Origin: Fervidobacterium sp.
Lineage (GTDB): Bacteria; Thermotogota; Thermotogae; Thermotogales; Fervidobacteriaceae
NCBI GenBank assembly: GCA_003526765.1
Contig: DPXZ01000087.1
Coordinates: forward strand, 1 to 14,690
Length of the DNA: 14,690 bases
Reading direction: 5' to 3'
The notes under the pieces were generated by a model. It saw only the letters and a list, made by a program, of their open reading frames with translations, ran no database searches and was not told the DNA's origin. Position numbers and translations under genes: made by a program. Positions 1 through 5,820 of the stretch are shown here, piece by piece (position 1 is the first letter of the stretch; each line of letters opens with the position of its first letter).

Positions 1-1722
1 CTGACAGCCCAACTGATGGTACCACTCGCAAGGAAACTCGCACTCTTTTCGAAAAAGCCTATTTTCACAGAGCCAAATGCAGGTAAACCAACTCTAACCG
101 CTGGAGGAAGACTGGTGTACAAGACTAGCCCTGAGGAGTTCACAGTACACATGGAAGACCATGTCCAAGTTGGAGTAAACATCGTCGGAGGCTGCTGTGG
201 TACGGGTCCAGAACACATAAATTACATGACAAAACACCTAAAGGACAAGAGACCTGCAAAGAGAAATGTTGAGAAATTGGATGTCATTTCGAATAGAACG
301 TACATGGTCAATATCTCGCCATTCTTGATCGTTGGTGAGCGAATAAATGCCTCTGGGAAGAAGAAATTCCAAGAAAAGATACGGAATTTCGATTTTGAAA
401 ATGTATTGAAATTAGCAAGAGAACAGGAGAATGAAGGTGCGCAAGTTTTGGACATCAATCTTGGCAACGAGACTTTCTTGAGTAAAGAACATTTTAGAAA
501 AGTGATGATTGAACTCGATAGGATAGTGAGTATCCCATTGTCTTTGGATATACAGAGTGAGGAATTTCTGGAAACAACACTTTTCGAATATCCAGGTAGA
601 CCACTCATCAATTCTTCCAAGGCAACAAAGGAAGAACTTGATAAGAAGATTGCACTACTAAAGAGATTCGGTGGCGTTCTTGTCATCCTCGCGATGGGAA
701 ACGAGATACCAAAGAGCGCACAAGAAAGATACAAGATAGGCAAATGGGCAGTTGAATATGCAATTTCTCAAGGTATAGAGAAAGATAGAATCTTCGTTGA
801 TCCATTGGTGTTGCCGTTTGGTGCAAATGAAGATTACAACGTCACACTTGAAACGATAAGGCTCCTTTCAACAGATAAGATAAGGACGAGCATAGGACTA
901 TCGAACTTCAGTTTCGGTATGCCAAATCGCGAGAGCCTGAATGCATCACTACTTGCATTGGCAATGGAACGAGGACTTTGCGGTGCCATCCTCAACACAG
1001 CAGAACAGACAACGATGAACATCTTAAACGGTATGAAGAAAATGCTGAAAAAAGAGGCTATTGAAACACCGGTGCAAGGTGTGGAAAATGAGTTGGTTAA
1101 ATTCTTGATTCAAGGTGATGAAATCAGTGCAGACAAGTATATCACCTCACTCAGCTCAGGTGCGTCACGCATGTCACCGTTGGAAATTGTTCAGGACGTC
1201 TTGACGAAGGCCATGGAAGAAATCGGAAAATTGTATGCCAACAACAAGATATTCCTACCACATCTCATCTTAGCTGCGGAGACAGTGAAACCATTATTCA
1301 CAAAACTAAGCGCAATGATTCCAGAAGGCCAGTCGATAAAGTTGGGGAAAGTGCTGCTGGCAACGGTTGAAGGCGACATACACGACATAGGCAAAAAGAT
1401 AGTTGGAACGGTATTGGAAAGTGCAGGCTTTGAAGTCATAGACCTTGGCAAAGACATACCCGCACAAGTCATTCTCCAAAAGACTGTAGAACTGAAGCCA
1501 GACATCGTCGGATTATCTGCCATGATGACAACAACTGTCGTCAAAGTGGGCGAGGTCGTAAAAGCCTTAAGATCTGCAGAAATAGAGCTACCCATCATTG
1601 CAGGCGGCGCTTCCATGAACGAAGAACTTGCACGGAGATTTGGATGCATCTATGGTAAAGATGCACAGCAAGCGGTTGAGATATGCAATGAACTTATGAG
1701 AAAGACAAAACCGGGCGATTAA
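1..1722 (+). CDS. metH: B12-dependent methionine synthase, C-terminal part (5' end outside window)
   Basis: Transfers a methyl group from methyl-tetrahydrofolate through cobalamin to homocysteine, making methionine in the cytoplasm. The frame is open from base 1, so the Met at base 16 is internal and the N-terminus is missing. Counting residues from the codon at base 1, about 573 are visible. They comprise the end of the homocysteine-binding barrel with its zinc-site GGCCGT motif (63-68), a pterin-binding barrel (about 105-350), a B12 cap helical domain (about 360-440) and a Rossmann-type B12 domain (about 445-570). The DIHDIG motif carries the cobalt-ligand His (codon at 1381), followed by a GLSAMM stretch and a GGA loop. 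The protein stops right after the B12 domain, so the AdoMet-dependent reactivation domain of E. coli MetH is absent. As I recall, Thermotoga maritima has the same short form, with reactivation supplied by a separate gene; no such gene is seen here. The stop codon overlaps the loop of an intrinsic terminator. Assignment is very secure. Confidence 0.96.
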   Translation: MTAQLMVPLARKLALFSKKPIFTEPNAGKPTLTAGGRLVYKTSPEEFTVHMEDHVQVGVNIVGGCCGTGPEHINYMTKHLKDKRPAKRNVEKLDVISNRTYMVNISPFLIVGERINASGKKKFQEKIRNFDFENVLKLAREQENEGAQVLDINLGNETFLSKEHFRKVMIELDRIVSIPLSLDIQSEEFLETTLFEYPGRPLINSSKATKEELDKKIALLKRFGGVLVILAMGNEIPKSAQERYKIGKWAVEYAISQGIEKDRIFVDPLVLPFGANEDYNVTLETIRLLSTDKIRTSIGLSNFSFGMPNRESLNASLLALAMERGLCGAILNTAEQTTMNILNGMKKMLKKEAIETPVQGVENELVKFLIQGDEISADKYITSLSSGASRMSPLEIVQDVLTKAMEEIGKLYANNKIFLPHLILAAETVKPLFTKLSAMIPEGQSIKLGKVLLATVEGDIHDIGKKIVGTVLESAGFEVIDLGKDIPAQVILQKTVELKPDIVGLSAMMTTTVVKVGEVVKALRSAEIELPIIAGGASMNEELARRFGCIYGKDAQQAVEICNELMRKTKPGD

Positions 1723-1738
1723 TACCCGGTTTTGTTTT
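1706..1738 (+). terminator. Intrinsic terminator of metH
   Basis: A 10-bp perfect stem, CAAAACCGGG (1706-1715) with CCCGGTTTTG (1725-1734), closes a 9-base loop and is followed by TTTT. The metH stop codon (1720-1722) lies inside the loop, so transcription ends immediately after the gene. The A-rich left arm suggests it might also work weakly on the other strand. Confidence 0.85.
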
Positions 1739-1786
1739 AGTTTGTTTTAAAGTGATGAATAACTGACTCATTTTTCACAACATCTG

Positions 1787-1905
1787 TCATTGAAAAGGGT
1801 GTAAATCTCCATTTGAATCCAACTTTAGGACGTATACATCATTCTCACCTGATCCAAACTGCGTCGTATACCCAGCCCAATGTATCCAACATTCTCAGAT
1901 CATCC
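1787..1905 (-). pseudogene. Remnant of a beta-propeller-repeat protein
   Basis: Read on the minus strand, 1879 to 1787 translates as ...AGYTTQFGSGEN followed directly by DVYVLKLDSNGD and then a stop codon (TGA, 1787-1789). This matches the repeat unit of secreted propeller-type proteins whose consensus runs roughly GGYIVAGYTxSxGxGxxDVxxxKLDxNG. Just upstream, about 1880-1905, the bases still fit the preceding GGYI part but in another frame, so a frameshift has broken the unit. There is no start codon, no second intact unit and no ribosome site. It is therefore a fragment of a longer gene whose remainder is not in this window. The family assignment rests on motif memory alone. Confidence 0.55.
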
Positions 1906-1972
1906 CAATGGTTTCAAGAAATTCGGTAACACACCGAAACACATTAACGGCTGAATATACGTCCACAAGTTA

Positions 1973-2073
1973 TTCAAAGGCTTATAAGGTAACGAGAATG
2001 CCATTGTTCAATCCCTACTTGCCACCATGCGTTTCTTGATCAAAAGAAAGTAAACTCCTTCAAAGGCTTATAA
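1973..2073. repeat. 15-bp direct repeat, two copies 86 bp apart
   Basis: TTCAAAGGCTTATAA occurs at 1973-1987 and again at 2059-2073, and the next three bases (GGT and AGT) are nearly the same, giving 17 of 18 identical. The copies lie inside the decayed region, so they may be footprints of an earlier duplication or of repeat-protein coding units. No function can be assigned. Confidence 0.7.
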
Positions 2074-2206
2074 AGTTTAGACAACTAATGCACTGATTTT
2101 GTTCAAGAACTGTTGATGCAGTGTATGAGAAATTACGTACCACCATTTGGCATTGATTTTGGATACCTTTGGGATGGATGATATGCTTAGTTATGTATGC
2201 TTATGT

Positions 2207-2250
2207 ATGCGGCAAGCGGTTGAGATGTGCAGGAGGATTATTGAAAAAAG
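2207..2250 (+). pseudogene. 3' end of a second metH-like gene, cut off by the IS
   Basis: From 2207 the plus strand reads MRQAVEMCRRIIEK. The window's metH ends QQAVEICNELMRKTK, and the DNA shares GCAAGCGGTTGAGAT exactly (1668-1682 and 2212-2226), with 19 of 20 bases identical when extended to TGCA. Removing the IS and one copy of its target duplication joins base 2250 to base 3318 and gives ...IIEKR followed by a TAG stop (3319-3321) inside the next terminator stem. That is a natural gene end, much like that of the intact metH. Upstream of 2207 the match is lost. It is either the tail of an older metH replaced by the present one, or a decayed partial duplication. Confidence 0.6.
2243..2250. 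repeat. Left copy of the 8-bp target site duplication
   Basis: GAAAAAAG lies directly outside the left inverted repeat and is identical to 3310-3317. It derives from the T-tract (minus strand CTTTTTTC) of the terminator now found to the right of the element. Confidence 0.88.
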
Positions 2251-2277
2251 GATAGTGTTAACTTGTAGTGATGAAAG
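2251..2277 (+). repeat. Left terminal inverted repeat of the IS
   Basis: Compared with the reverse complement of 3283-3309, 20 of 27 positions agree, including 12 of the outermost 13 (GATAGTGTTAACT against GATAATGTTAACT). The transposase stop codon TAA (2258-2260, minus) lies within it. Confidence 0.85.
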
Positions 2278-3208
2278 AGTGTAAGTGTGAAAGAATGAGA
2301 TTGATATTACCATTGTGTGTTTTCCAAAGATTCTTCACTACACAAAAGCCTTGAATGTATTTTGCTAAATTCTTCGTATTCTTCAGCCCTCGCTTGAGTC
2401 GGAAAAAGTCTTTCAACAATGAAAACTTAGATTCACATTGATTGTTTTTACCGAGCGGTACCACTACGTGATTGATATTTCTGAACAACAGCTTTACTGC
2501 ACTTTCATATGCACCAAGTCCATCAGTAATAAGTTCAATGTTTCTAGGTTTTGAATTACCAAAGAACTTCTCGAGCAATACTTTGACTTGTCCCATATCA
2601 CGATACTTTGAGACATGCCAACAAAGAATTAAGTTAGTTTCGTGATCAACTAATAGCCAAACATAGTACTTTTGTTCTTTGAACACAAGAACAGTTTCAT
2701 CAGCATGAACTGAGAAAACATTTTCGATGGTAAATGTTGGAAAAAGTACAGAGAATAAAGTACACAATTTAATAACCCATTTGTATATGGTGACATGAGA
2801 TACTTTGATATTAAGAGAATGAGCAAGAGAGCGATAAGACATATTGTGTTTCATATACAAAACGAAAGCTTTTAAGATGAAGTAGATAGGGAAGCGGAAA
2901 TATTTAAATTTCTCAGGAATAAGTGAGACTGGTTCAGGAAGGTTAAAAGGAACTCTATCTTTTGTACGACAAGCTCTACAACGGAAGACAACGAAAGAGC
3001 GACGGACTTTGTAAATTTGCATAGATTTACCACAAGAAGTGCATTTGGGATAAGGGAAAGGGAAGTTTTTGCGTTTGTGAGAATGGGAGAGTTTGAAAGA
3101 ATGATGGCAGAGTTTGCAAAGGAATTGTTGGTTACCGTATTTGTCGTGACCGTTTTTGTATAGGCTGGTGGAACCGCATTTTGGACAAGAGAGTGTTGAG
3201 TTGTTCAT
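2258..3208 (-). CDS. DDE transposase with two N-terminal zinc ribbons (IS6-like)
   Basis: Cuts and joins the ends of the surrounding IS. The protein has 316 residues from the chosen ATG at 3208, which has a strong ribosome site (AAAGGAGGT, 3217-3225). An in-frame start at 3289 would add 27 residues but would lie within the promoter. In order, it shows zinc ribbon 1 (C8, C11, C31, C34), zinc ribbon 2 (C56, C59, C77, C80), a helix-turn-helix-like stretch (about 122-148, SYRSLAHSLNIKVSHVTIYK) and the catalytic core. The likely triad is D170 (HADET), D229 (TDGLGAY) and E259 (NNQCES), followed by the KxxR-type helix LKRGLKNTKN. Spacing is 58 and 29 residues, close to the IS6 pattern. All catalytic residues are present, so the enzyme should be active. 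The exact IS family is not certain; the DDE transposase call is. Confidence 0.92.
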   Translation of the reverse strand: MNNSTLSCPKCGSTSLYKNGHDKYGNQQFLCKLCHHSFKLSHSHKRKNFPFPYPKCTSCGKSMQIYKVRRSFVVFRCRACRTKDRVPFNLPEPVSLIPEKFKYFRFPIYFILKAFVLYMKHNMSYRSLAHSLNIKVSHVTIYKWVIKLCTLFSVLFPTFTIENVFSVHADETVLVFKEQKYYVWLLVDHETNLILCWHVSKYRDMGQVKVLLEKFFGNSKPRNIELITDGLGAYESAVKLLFRNINHVVVPLGKNNQCESKFSLLKDFFRLKRGLKNTKNLAKYIQGFCVVKNLWKTHNGNINLILSHLHSFITTS

Positions 3209-3216
3209 ATCGGGAT

Positions 3217-3225
3217 ACCTCCTTT
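3217..3225 (-). promoter_or_regulatory. Ribosome binding site that sets the transposase start
   Basis: AAAGGAGGT on the minus strand, eight bases before ATG at 3208. It decides in favour of the 316-residue protein over the longer open frame beginning at 3289. Confidence 0.75.
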
Positions 3226-3260
3226 GTCGAGAGTTGGTTGGGGGGTGTCCCCTCTTTATA

Positions 3261-3289
3261 AGGATAATGCGGTTTTTGGAAAGTTTCAA
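3261..3289 (-). promoter_or_regulatory. Candidate promoter of the transposase
   Basis: On the minus strand TTGAAA (3284-3289) is separated by 17 bases from TATCCT (3261-3266), a good match to a housekeeping promoter. It lies 50-80 bases upstream of the transposase ATG, and its -35 element falls in the inverted repeat. The leader also contains a small GGGG-TGT-CCCC hairpin (3242-3252). Confidence 0.5.
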
Positions 3290-3309
3290 TACTTTTAGTT
3301 AACATTATC
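3283..3309 (-). repeat. Right terminal inverted repeat of the IS
   Basis: Partner of 2251-2277. Its inner part includes the TTGAAA hexamer proposed as the -35 element of the transposase promoter, so repeat and promoter overlap, a common arrangement that lets the transposase repress its own gene. Confidence 0.85.
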
Positions 3310-3317
3310 GAAAAAAG
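3310..3317. repeat. Right copy of the 8-bp target site duplication
   Basis: GAAAAAAG directly outside the right inverted repeat, identical to 2243-2250. This copy still forms the minus-strand T-tract of the adjoining terminator hairpin. Confidence 0.88.
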
Positions 3318-3350
3318 ATAGGGAGGAATGATTTCCTCCCTATCTTTCTT
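3311..3350. terminator. Strong bidirectional intrinsic terminator beside the IS
   Basis: GATAGGGAGGAA (3317-3328) pairs perfectly with TTCCTCCCTATC (3333-3344) around a TGAT loop, and flanking A/T pairs extend the stem to 15 bp (3314-3347). On the minus strand it ends in TTTTTT (3311-3316) and terminates the gene at 3373-3741. On the plus strand it is followed by TTTCTT and would have ended the metH-like gene whose last codons remain at 2207-2250. Confidence 0.88.
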
Positions 3351-3372
3351 GATTATTACGTATTTTATATTC

Positions 3373-3741
3373 CTACGATTTCTTCGTGTAGTAATCTGCG
3401 AGTACATCGAAAAGTGCATCCAATTCGGCAATTCTCTTGGCCTTTTCCTGTTCATCAAGGTCTGATGACTGGAGCCATTTCCTTATGAGATAGTATCTGT
3501 AGGATGCCTCCGGATAACCGTCAGAGGGTGATAGCCCAAATGTTTTAAATGCTTTCTTAAGCATCTCATCGTTTACGTTATCTGGTGGATCAACGTTTCT
3601 TCTTACTCTTCTTTGATTACCAACATCCATTCCAGATTCTGGAGATGTTATAATTCTAAAAATTAGTATGAGTGCATAAATAAGTAGAAATATCGCAATC
3701 AATTGGAGTATGAAAAATACTACACCGACAGTAATCGCCAT
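3373..3741 (-). CDS. Small membrane protein with a J-domain-like C-terminus, HPD absent
   Basis: A 122-residue protein of unknown function. Residues about 5-30 form one membrane helix, then a charged, Arg-rich linker (about 36-55), then a 61-residue C-terminal domain beginning KKAFKTFGLSPSDGYPEA. That domain aligns along its whole length with the end of the protein encoded just upstream at 3803-4420: G/KLxP after the first helix, a RYY pair in the second helix, and a final helix ending LDALFDVLADYYTKKS. The helix plan recalls a DnaJ J-domain, but the HPD tripeptide that stimulates DnaK is missing. The start has a GGGAG ribosome site eight bases upstream. It lies 61 bases after its neighbour, probably in the same transcript, and ends at the terminator next to the IS. 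The J-domain relation is inference. Confidence 0.8.
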   Translation of the reverse strand: MAITVGVVFFILQLIAIFLLIYALILIFRIITSPESGMDVGNQRRVRRNVDPPDNVNDEMLKKAFKTFGLSPSDGYPEASYRYYLIRKWLQSSDLDEQEKAKRIAELDALFDVLADYYTKKS

Positions 3742-3802
3742 ATAATCAACTCCCTAAAGTCCTATTTAACTTCGTGGAGTACTTTGTAACAATAGTACAA
3801 TT

Positions 3803-4420
3803 CTAAGAATTCTTCGAAAAATATTCAGTGATTATGTTGTATGCCCTTTCTAATTCATCGAGTTCTCTTTGTTTGTCTTTTTCACTGATCTTCTTTTGAT
3901 GTACTTTCTTTGTCAGTTCGTAATATCTCTCACTGACTTGAGTATAGGTTGAGTTCGGATTAAGCTTGAGAAGTAAGAAGGCCTTGTAAACGTCTTCACT
4001 TTTCAGCCCATTACTCTCTTTGTCCTTTTCGTAAGTATCCTCGAATGCTTCTATCGCATCTTGCTCATTTGAGTAATAGTTTTGTTCATCTTGCAAATCT
4101 GATTTTTCTGCTTTTTGAGAATCGTACTGTGAGGAACTCTCACCTCTCATGTTCTCTTGATTCTTCTGGGCAGACTTTGTCTTGTCATTTTCGCTGTTTC
4201 CTGATCCCTTTTTCGATTTCTCAGATATGGAATATATGACAAAAAAGATGAAAAAGATAAAAAGAATGAAAAGAATGCCAAAAAGCGAAGGAAATCTGGG
4301 AGCAAATATCCTAAAGTTAAAAAATACGGATGACATTATTATGAGAATAAAAAATAAGAAGAAAAAGAAGTAGAAGAAACATCCAATAACTTTCCCGAAA
4401 GAATTCTTCTGATCAGCCAT
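3803..4420 (-). CDS. Membrane protein with a long acidic/polar linker and a J-domain-like C-terminus
   Basis: A 205-residue protein of unknown function. Two very Phe-rich membrane helices (about 10-32 and 42-66) are followed by a polar, low-complexity linker rich in Ser, Lys, Glu, Asp and Gln (about 67-140), probably disordered, and a C-terminal domain (about 144-205) starting VYKAFLLLKLNPNSTYTQ. This domain matches the one in the next gene (3373-3741) in length and at many positions (LxP, RYY, LxELxxxxxxxxxYxxKxS). It resembles a J-domain, but the HPD position reads HQK, so classical DnaK stimulation is unlikely. AAGGTG lies five bases before the ATG. The two genes look like an old tandem duplication in one operon. 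They may be membrane-anchored partners, but nothing in the sequence shows a target. Confidence 0.82.
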   Translation of the reverse strand: MADQKNSFGKVIGCFFYFFFFLFFILIIMSSVFFNFRIFAPRFPSLFGILFILFIFFIFFVIYSISEKSKKGSGNSENDKTKSAQKNQENMRGESSSQYDSQKAEKSDLQDEQNYYSNEQDAIEAFEDTYEKDKESNGLKSEDVYKAFLLLKLNPNSTYTQVSERYYELTKKVHQKKISEKDKQRELDELERAYNIITEYFSKNS

Positions 4421-4467
4421 TATGGCACCTTCTGCCTTACGTTTTCTGATTAATCAAATTGCTCAAA

Positions 4468-5742
4468 TTACTTAACAGAACCTCTCATTATTATGGAGTC
4501 ACCTTCAACGCTACCAAAGAAAGTTGCCGAAGACTTGACTTTCTTACCAACCAAGTTGTATATGAGCGGCTCAAAATTGAAGAGAATGCCTGCAAAATAC
4601 TTTGAATTGTAGTTGGATGTGAAAAACGCCTTATCCCCGGCCTTGTATTTGCTGGGATCCACAGTGTACGTTATCATTCTATCACTCTTGATGAGTATGT
4701 AAGATGTTATACCGTTGCCTGTATCGAGTACGCCATATCTCTCTCCACCTATCGTGACGTATTTCTTTACTTCAGTCGGCATCTTCAAACCGGAACCAAA
4801 GACCACTGAATAAGAAGATATAGATGGAATAGTTTGCTGAGTATTGGCATTAGCAGATGTGCCCTTATTCGAGCTGCTTCCAGTAGTACTCTGCGTACCT
4901 GTATTCATCAAATCGGTAATTGCTGAACCTATGTCCATGCTTGTGTACATCTTTCCGGATGCGTTTACATCAGTGATATTCAATGCTGAAAGTATCGCAC
5001 CAATTGTAGCTTTCTGAAGTGCATCTGGAATATCTCTGTTGACAAATACGAGCACGTCTCCTCCAACATTTTTGTCACTAAGTATGTCTATTGGTTTTGC
5101 ATTTTGAAGTGATTTCAAGGCTGTTTTTGCATCGTTTGTTTTTGCATCTATCTTTTCGTAAAAAGTGAGTGCATTGTTCTCTACTCTTAGGTATCCGTAG
5201 CCTTCGAATGCGATCTTACCATCGGATATATTCGTGTAAGTCACACCAAGGTTACCTTTTAAGTTTGTTTGGAGAGCTGCTGGTGCCTTTCCACCACCTA
5301 CTTTTGTGTTTGAGAATATGAAGTAGTTTTCCATGAATTGCACTTGTTTCATCGTGTCTTCAGCCAATAGGCTTTGGAGTACGTTCTTCACCTTTGTTGG
5401 GTTCTTTACAGGTCCGAGTACAACACTGATATTACCGTTACTGTCCGTTGCAATGAGCATTTCTTTCGTGAATAAGTCAAAATCACTCATTGTATATTTC
5501 ATCGAGAGAAGTTGCTGTTCCAAAACACCGTTTACCAACGATTCGAGTCCGACACCAGTATCAAGCAACAAAGTTTGACCTATTGGTAACGCTTTGAACG
5601 AGTCATATAGCTTTGGCAAATCAGGTACATAAACCAACATAGAATAGTTCTGCGGTAAAAATTTCAATGCATCTCCAAATGAAAAGATGGCAAGAAGTGA
5701 CACCAAAAGAAGAACTAGTAGACTTTTCCTAATCCGTAACAT
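4468..5742 (-). CDS. Secreted protein of unknown function
   Basis: A 424-residue protein with a clear signal peptide: RIRK, a hydrophobic core LLVLLLVSLLAIFSF, and a likely cleavage near residue 23-25. The mature part starts ALKFLPQNYSMLVYVPDL and reads like an extracytoplasmic alpha/beta protein. A low-complexity Ser/Thr/Gly/Asn stretch (about 283-302, TQSTTGSSSNKGTSANANTQ) separates two halves, and the end reads GDSIIMRGSVK. The opening and closing phrases recall DUF3352-type proteins, but I am not confident in that. No catalytic motif, lipobox or second membrane helix was seen. The ATG has a good ribosome site (TTGGAGGTG, seven bases upstream). It lies 78 bases after alaX, with a 10-bp tandem repeat in the gap, and 47 bases before the J-like membrane protein genes, so the three may be co-transcribed. 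Confidence 0.85.
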   Translation of the reverse strand: MLRIRKSLLVLLLVSLLAIFSFGDALKFLPQNYSMLVYVPDLPKLYDSFKALPIGQTLLLDTGVGLESLVNGVLEQQLLSMKYTMSDFDLFTKEMLIATDSNGNISVVLGPVKNPTKVKNVLQSLLAEDTMKQVQFMENYFIFSNTKVGGGKAPAALQTNLKGNLGVTYTNISDGKIAFEGYGYLRVENNALTFYEKIDAKTNDAKTALKSLQNAKPIDILSDKNVGGDVLVFVNRDIPDALQKATIGAILSALNITDVNASGKMYTSMDIGSAITDLMNTGTQSTTGSSSNKGTSANANTQQTIPSISSYSVVFGSGLKMPTEVKKYVTIGGERYGVLDTGNGITSYILIKSDRMITYTVDPSKYKAGDKAFFTSNYNSKYFAGILFNFEPLIYNLVGKKVKSSATFFGSVEGDSIIMRGSVK

Positions 5743-5790
5743 GACTTTACACCTCCAACTTGTGTAGTTTTAAATTTTTCCCGAATCTTT

Positions 5791-5810
5791 ATGAGTCTGA
5801 ATGAGTCTGA
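5791..5810. repeat. Perfect 10-bp tandem repeat upstream of the secreted-protein gene
   Basis: ATGAGTCTGA occurs twice in a row (minus strand TCAGACTCAT twice), 48-68 bases upstream of the ATG at 5742. One copy per helical turn would place two identical faces side by side, as in some operators. No clear promoter hexamers could be fixed around it, so the regulatory role is only a suggestion. Confidence 0.6.
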
Positions 5811-5820
5811 TAAAAATACG

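Larger units (their letters stand above)
1739..2250. other. Gene-free, decayed region between metH and the insertion sequence
   Basis: About 510 bases with no intact reading frame that I can support on either strand. What can be seen is a frameshifted minus-strand remnant of a repeat protein at its left end, a 15-bp direct repeat in the middle, and the last codons of a metH-like frame at its right end, directly against the IS. A 29-codon plus-strand open stretch (about 2090-2181) matches nothing I recognise. The mixture of unrelated gene pieces looks like accumulated debris rather than a regulatory region. Confidence 0.6.
2251..3309 (-). mobile_element. Complete 1059-bp insertion sequence with a DDE transposase (IS6-like)
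   Basis: The element is bounded by imperfect inverted repeats (left GATAGTGTTAACT, right end in reverse complement GATAATGTTAACT) and flanked by a perfect 8-bp target duplication GAAAAAAG at 2243-2250 and 3310-3317. It carries a single intact transposase reading leftwards, with its own promoter and a strong ribosome site near the right end; the stop codon lies inside the left repeat. The 8-bp duplication and the transposase layout fit the IS6/IS26-type group, in particular members with N-terminal zinc fingers, but I could not check the family against a database. Intact ends, an intact gene and an exact duplication suggest recent insertion. Confidence 0.9.

Noticed and set aside
222-743. Long antisense open frames inside metH, gltX, malG and malF
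   Set aside because: They lie opposite genes with clear family motifs, have no ribosome sites and no recognisable domains; they are shadows of the coding strand.
16-1722. Treating the ATG at base 16 as the metH start
   Set aside because: The frame is open upstream to base 1, and the protein begins inside the homocysteine-binding barrel, so the gene is cut by the window edge.
1828-1964. Separated inverted repeat GGACGTATA / TATACGTCC
   Set aside because: Only nine bases, about 120 bases apart in decayed DNA, and one arm is explained by the repeat-protein coding remnant. Not convincing as an IS end or operator.
2001-2048. Possible CRISPR-like repeat (minus strand ends ...GGGATTGAAC)
   Set aside because: The ending is reminiscent of CRISPR repeats, but only one copy is present and there is no regular spacing, so it is not an array.
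2090-2181. 29-codon plus-strand open stretch (TDFVQELLMQCMRNY...)
   Set aside because: No start signal and no family resemblance; in a decayed A/T-rich region this length is expected by chance.
3132-3458. Open frame of 108 codons on the minus strand
   Set aside because: It crosses the IS right end, the target duplication and the terminator, and overlaps both the transposase and the J-like gene in another frame. It arises from the insertion junction and has no recognisable protein features.
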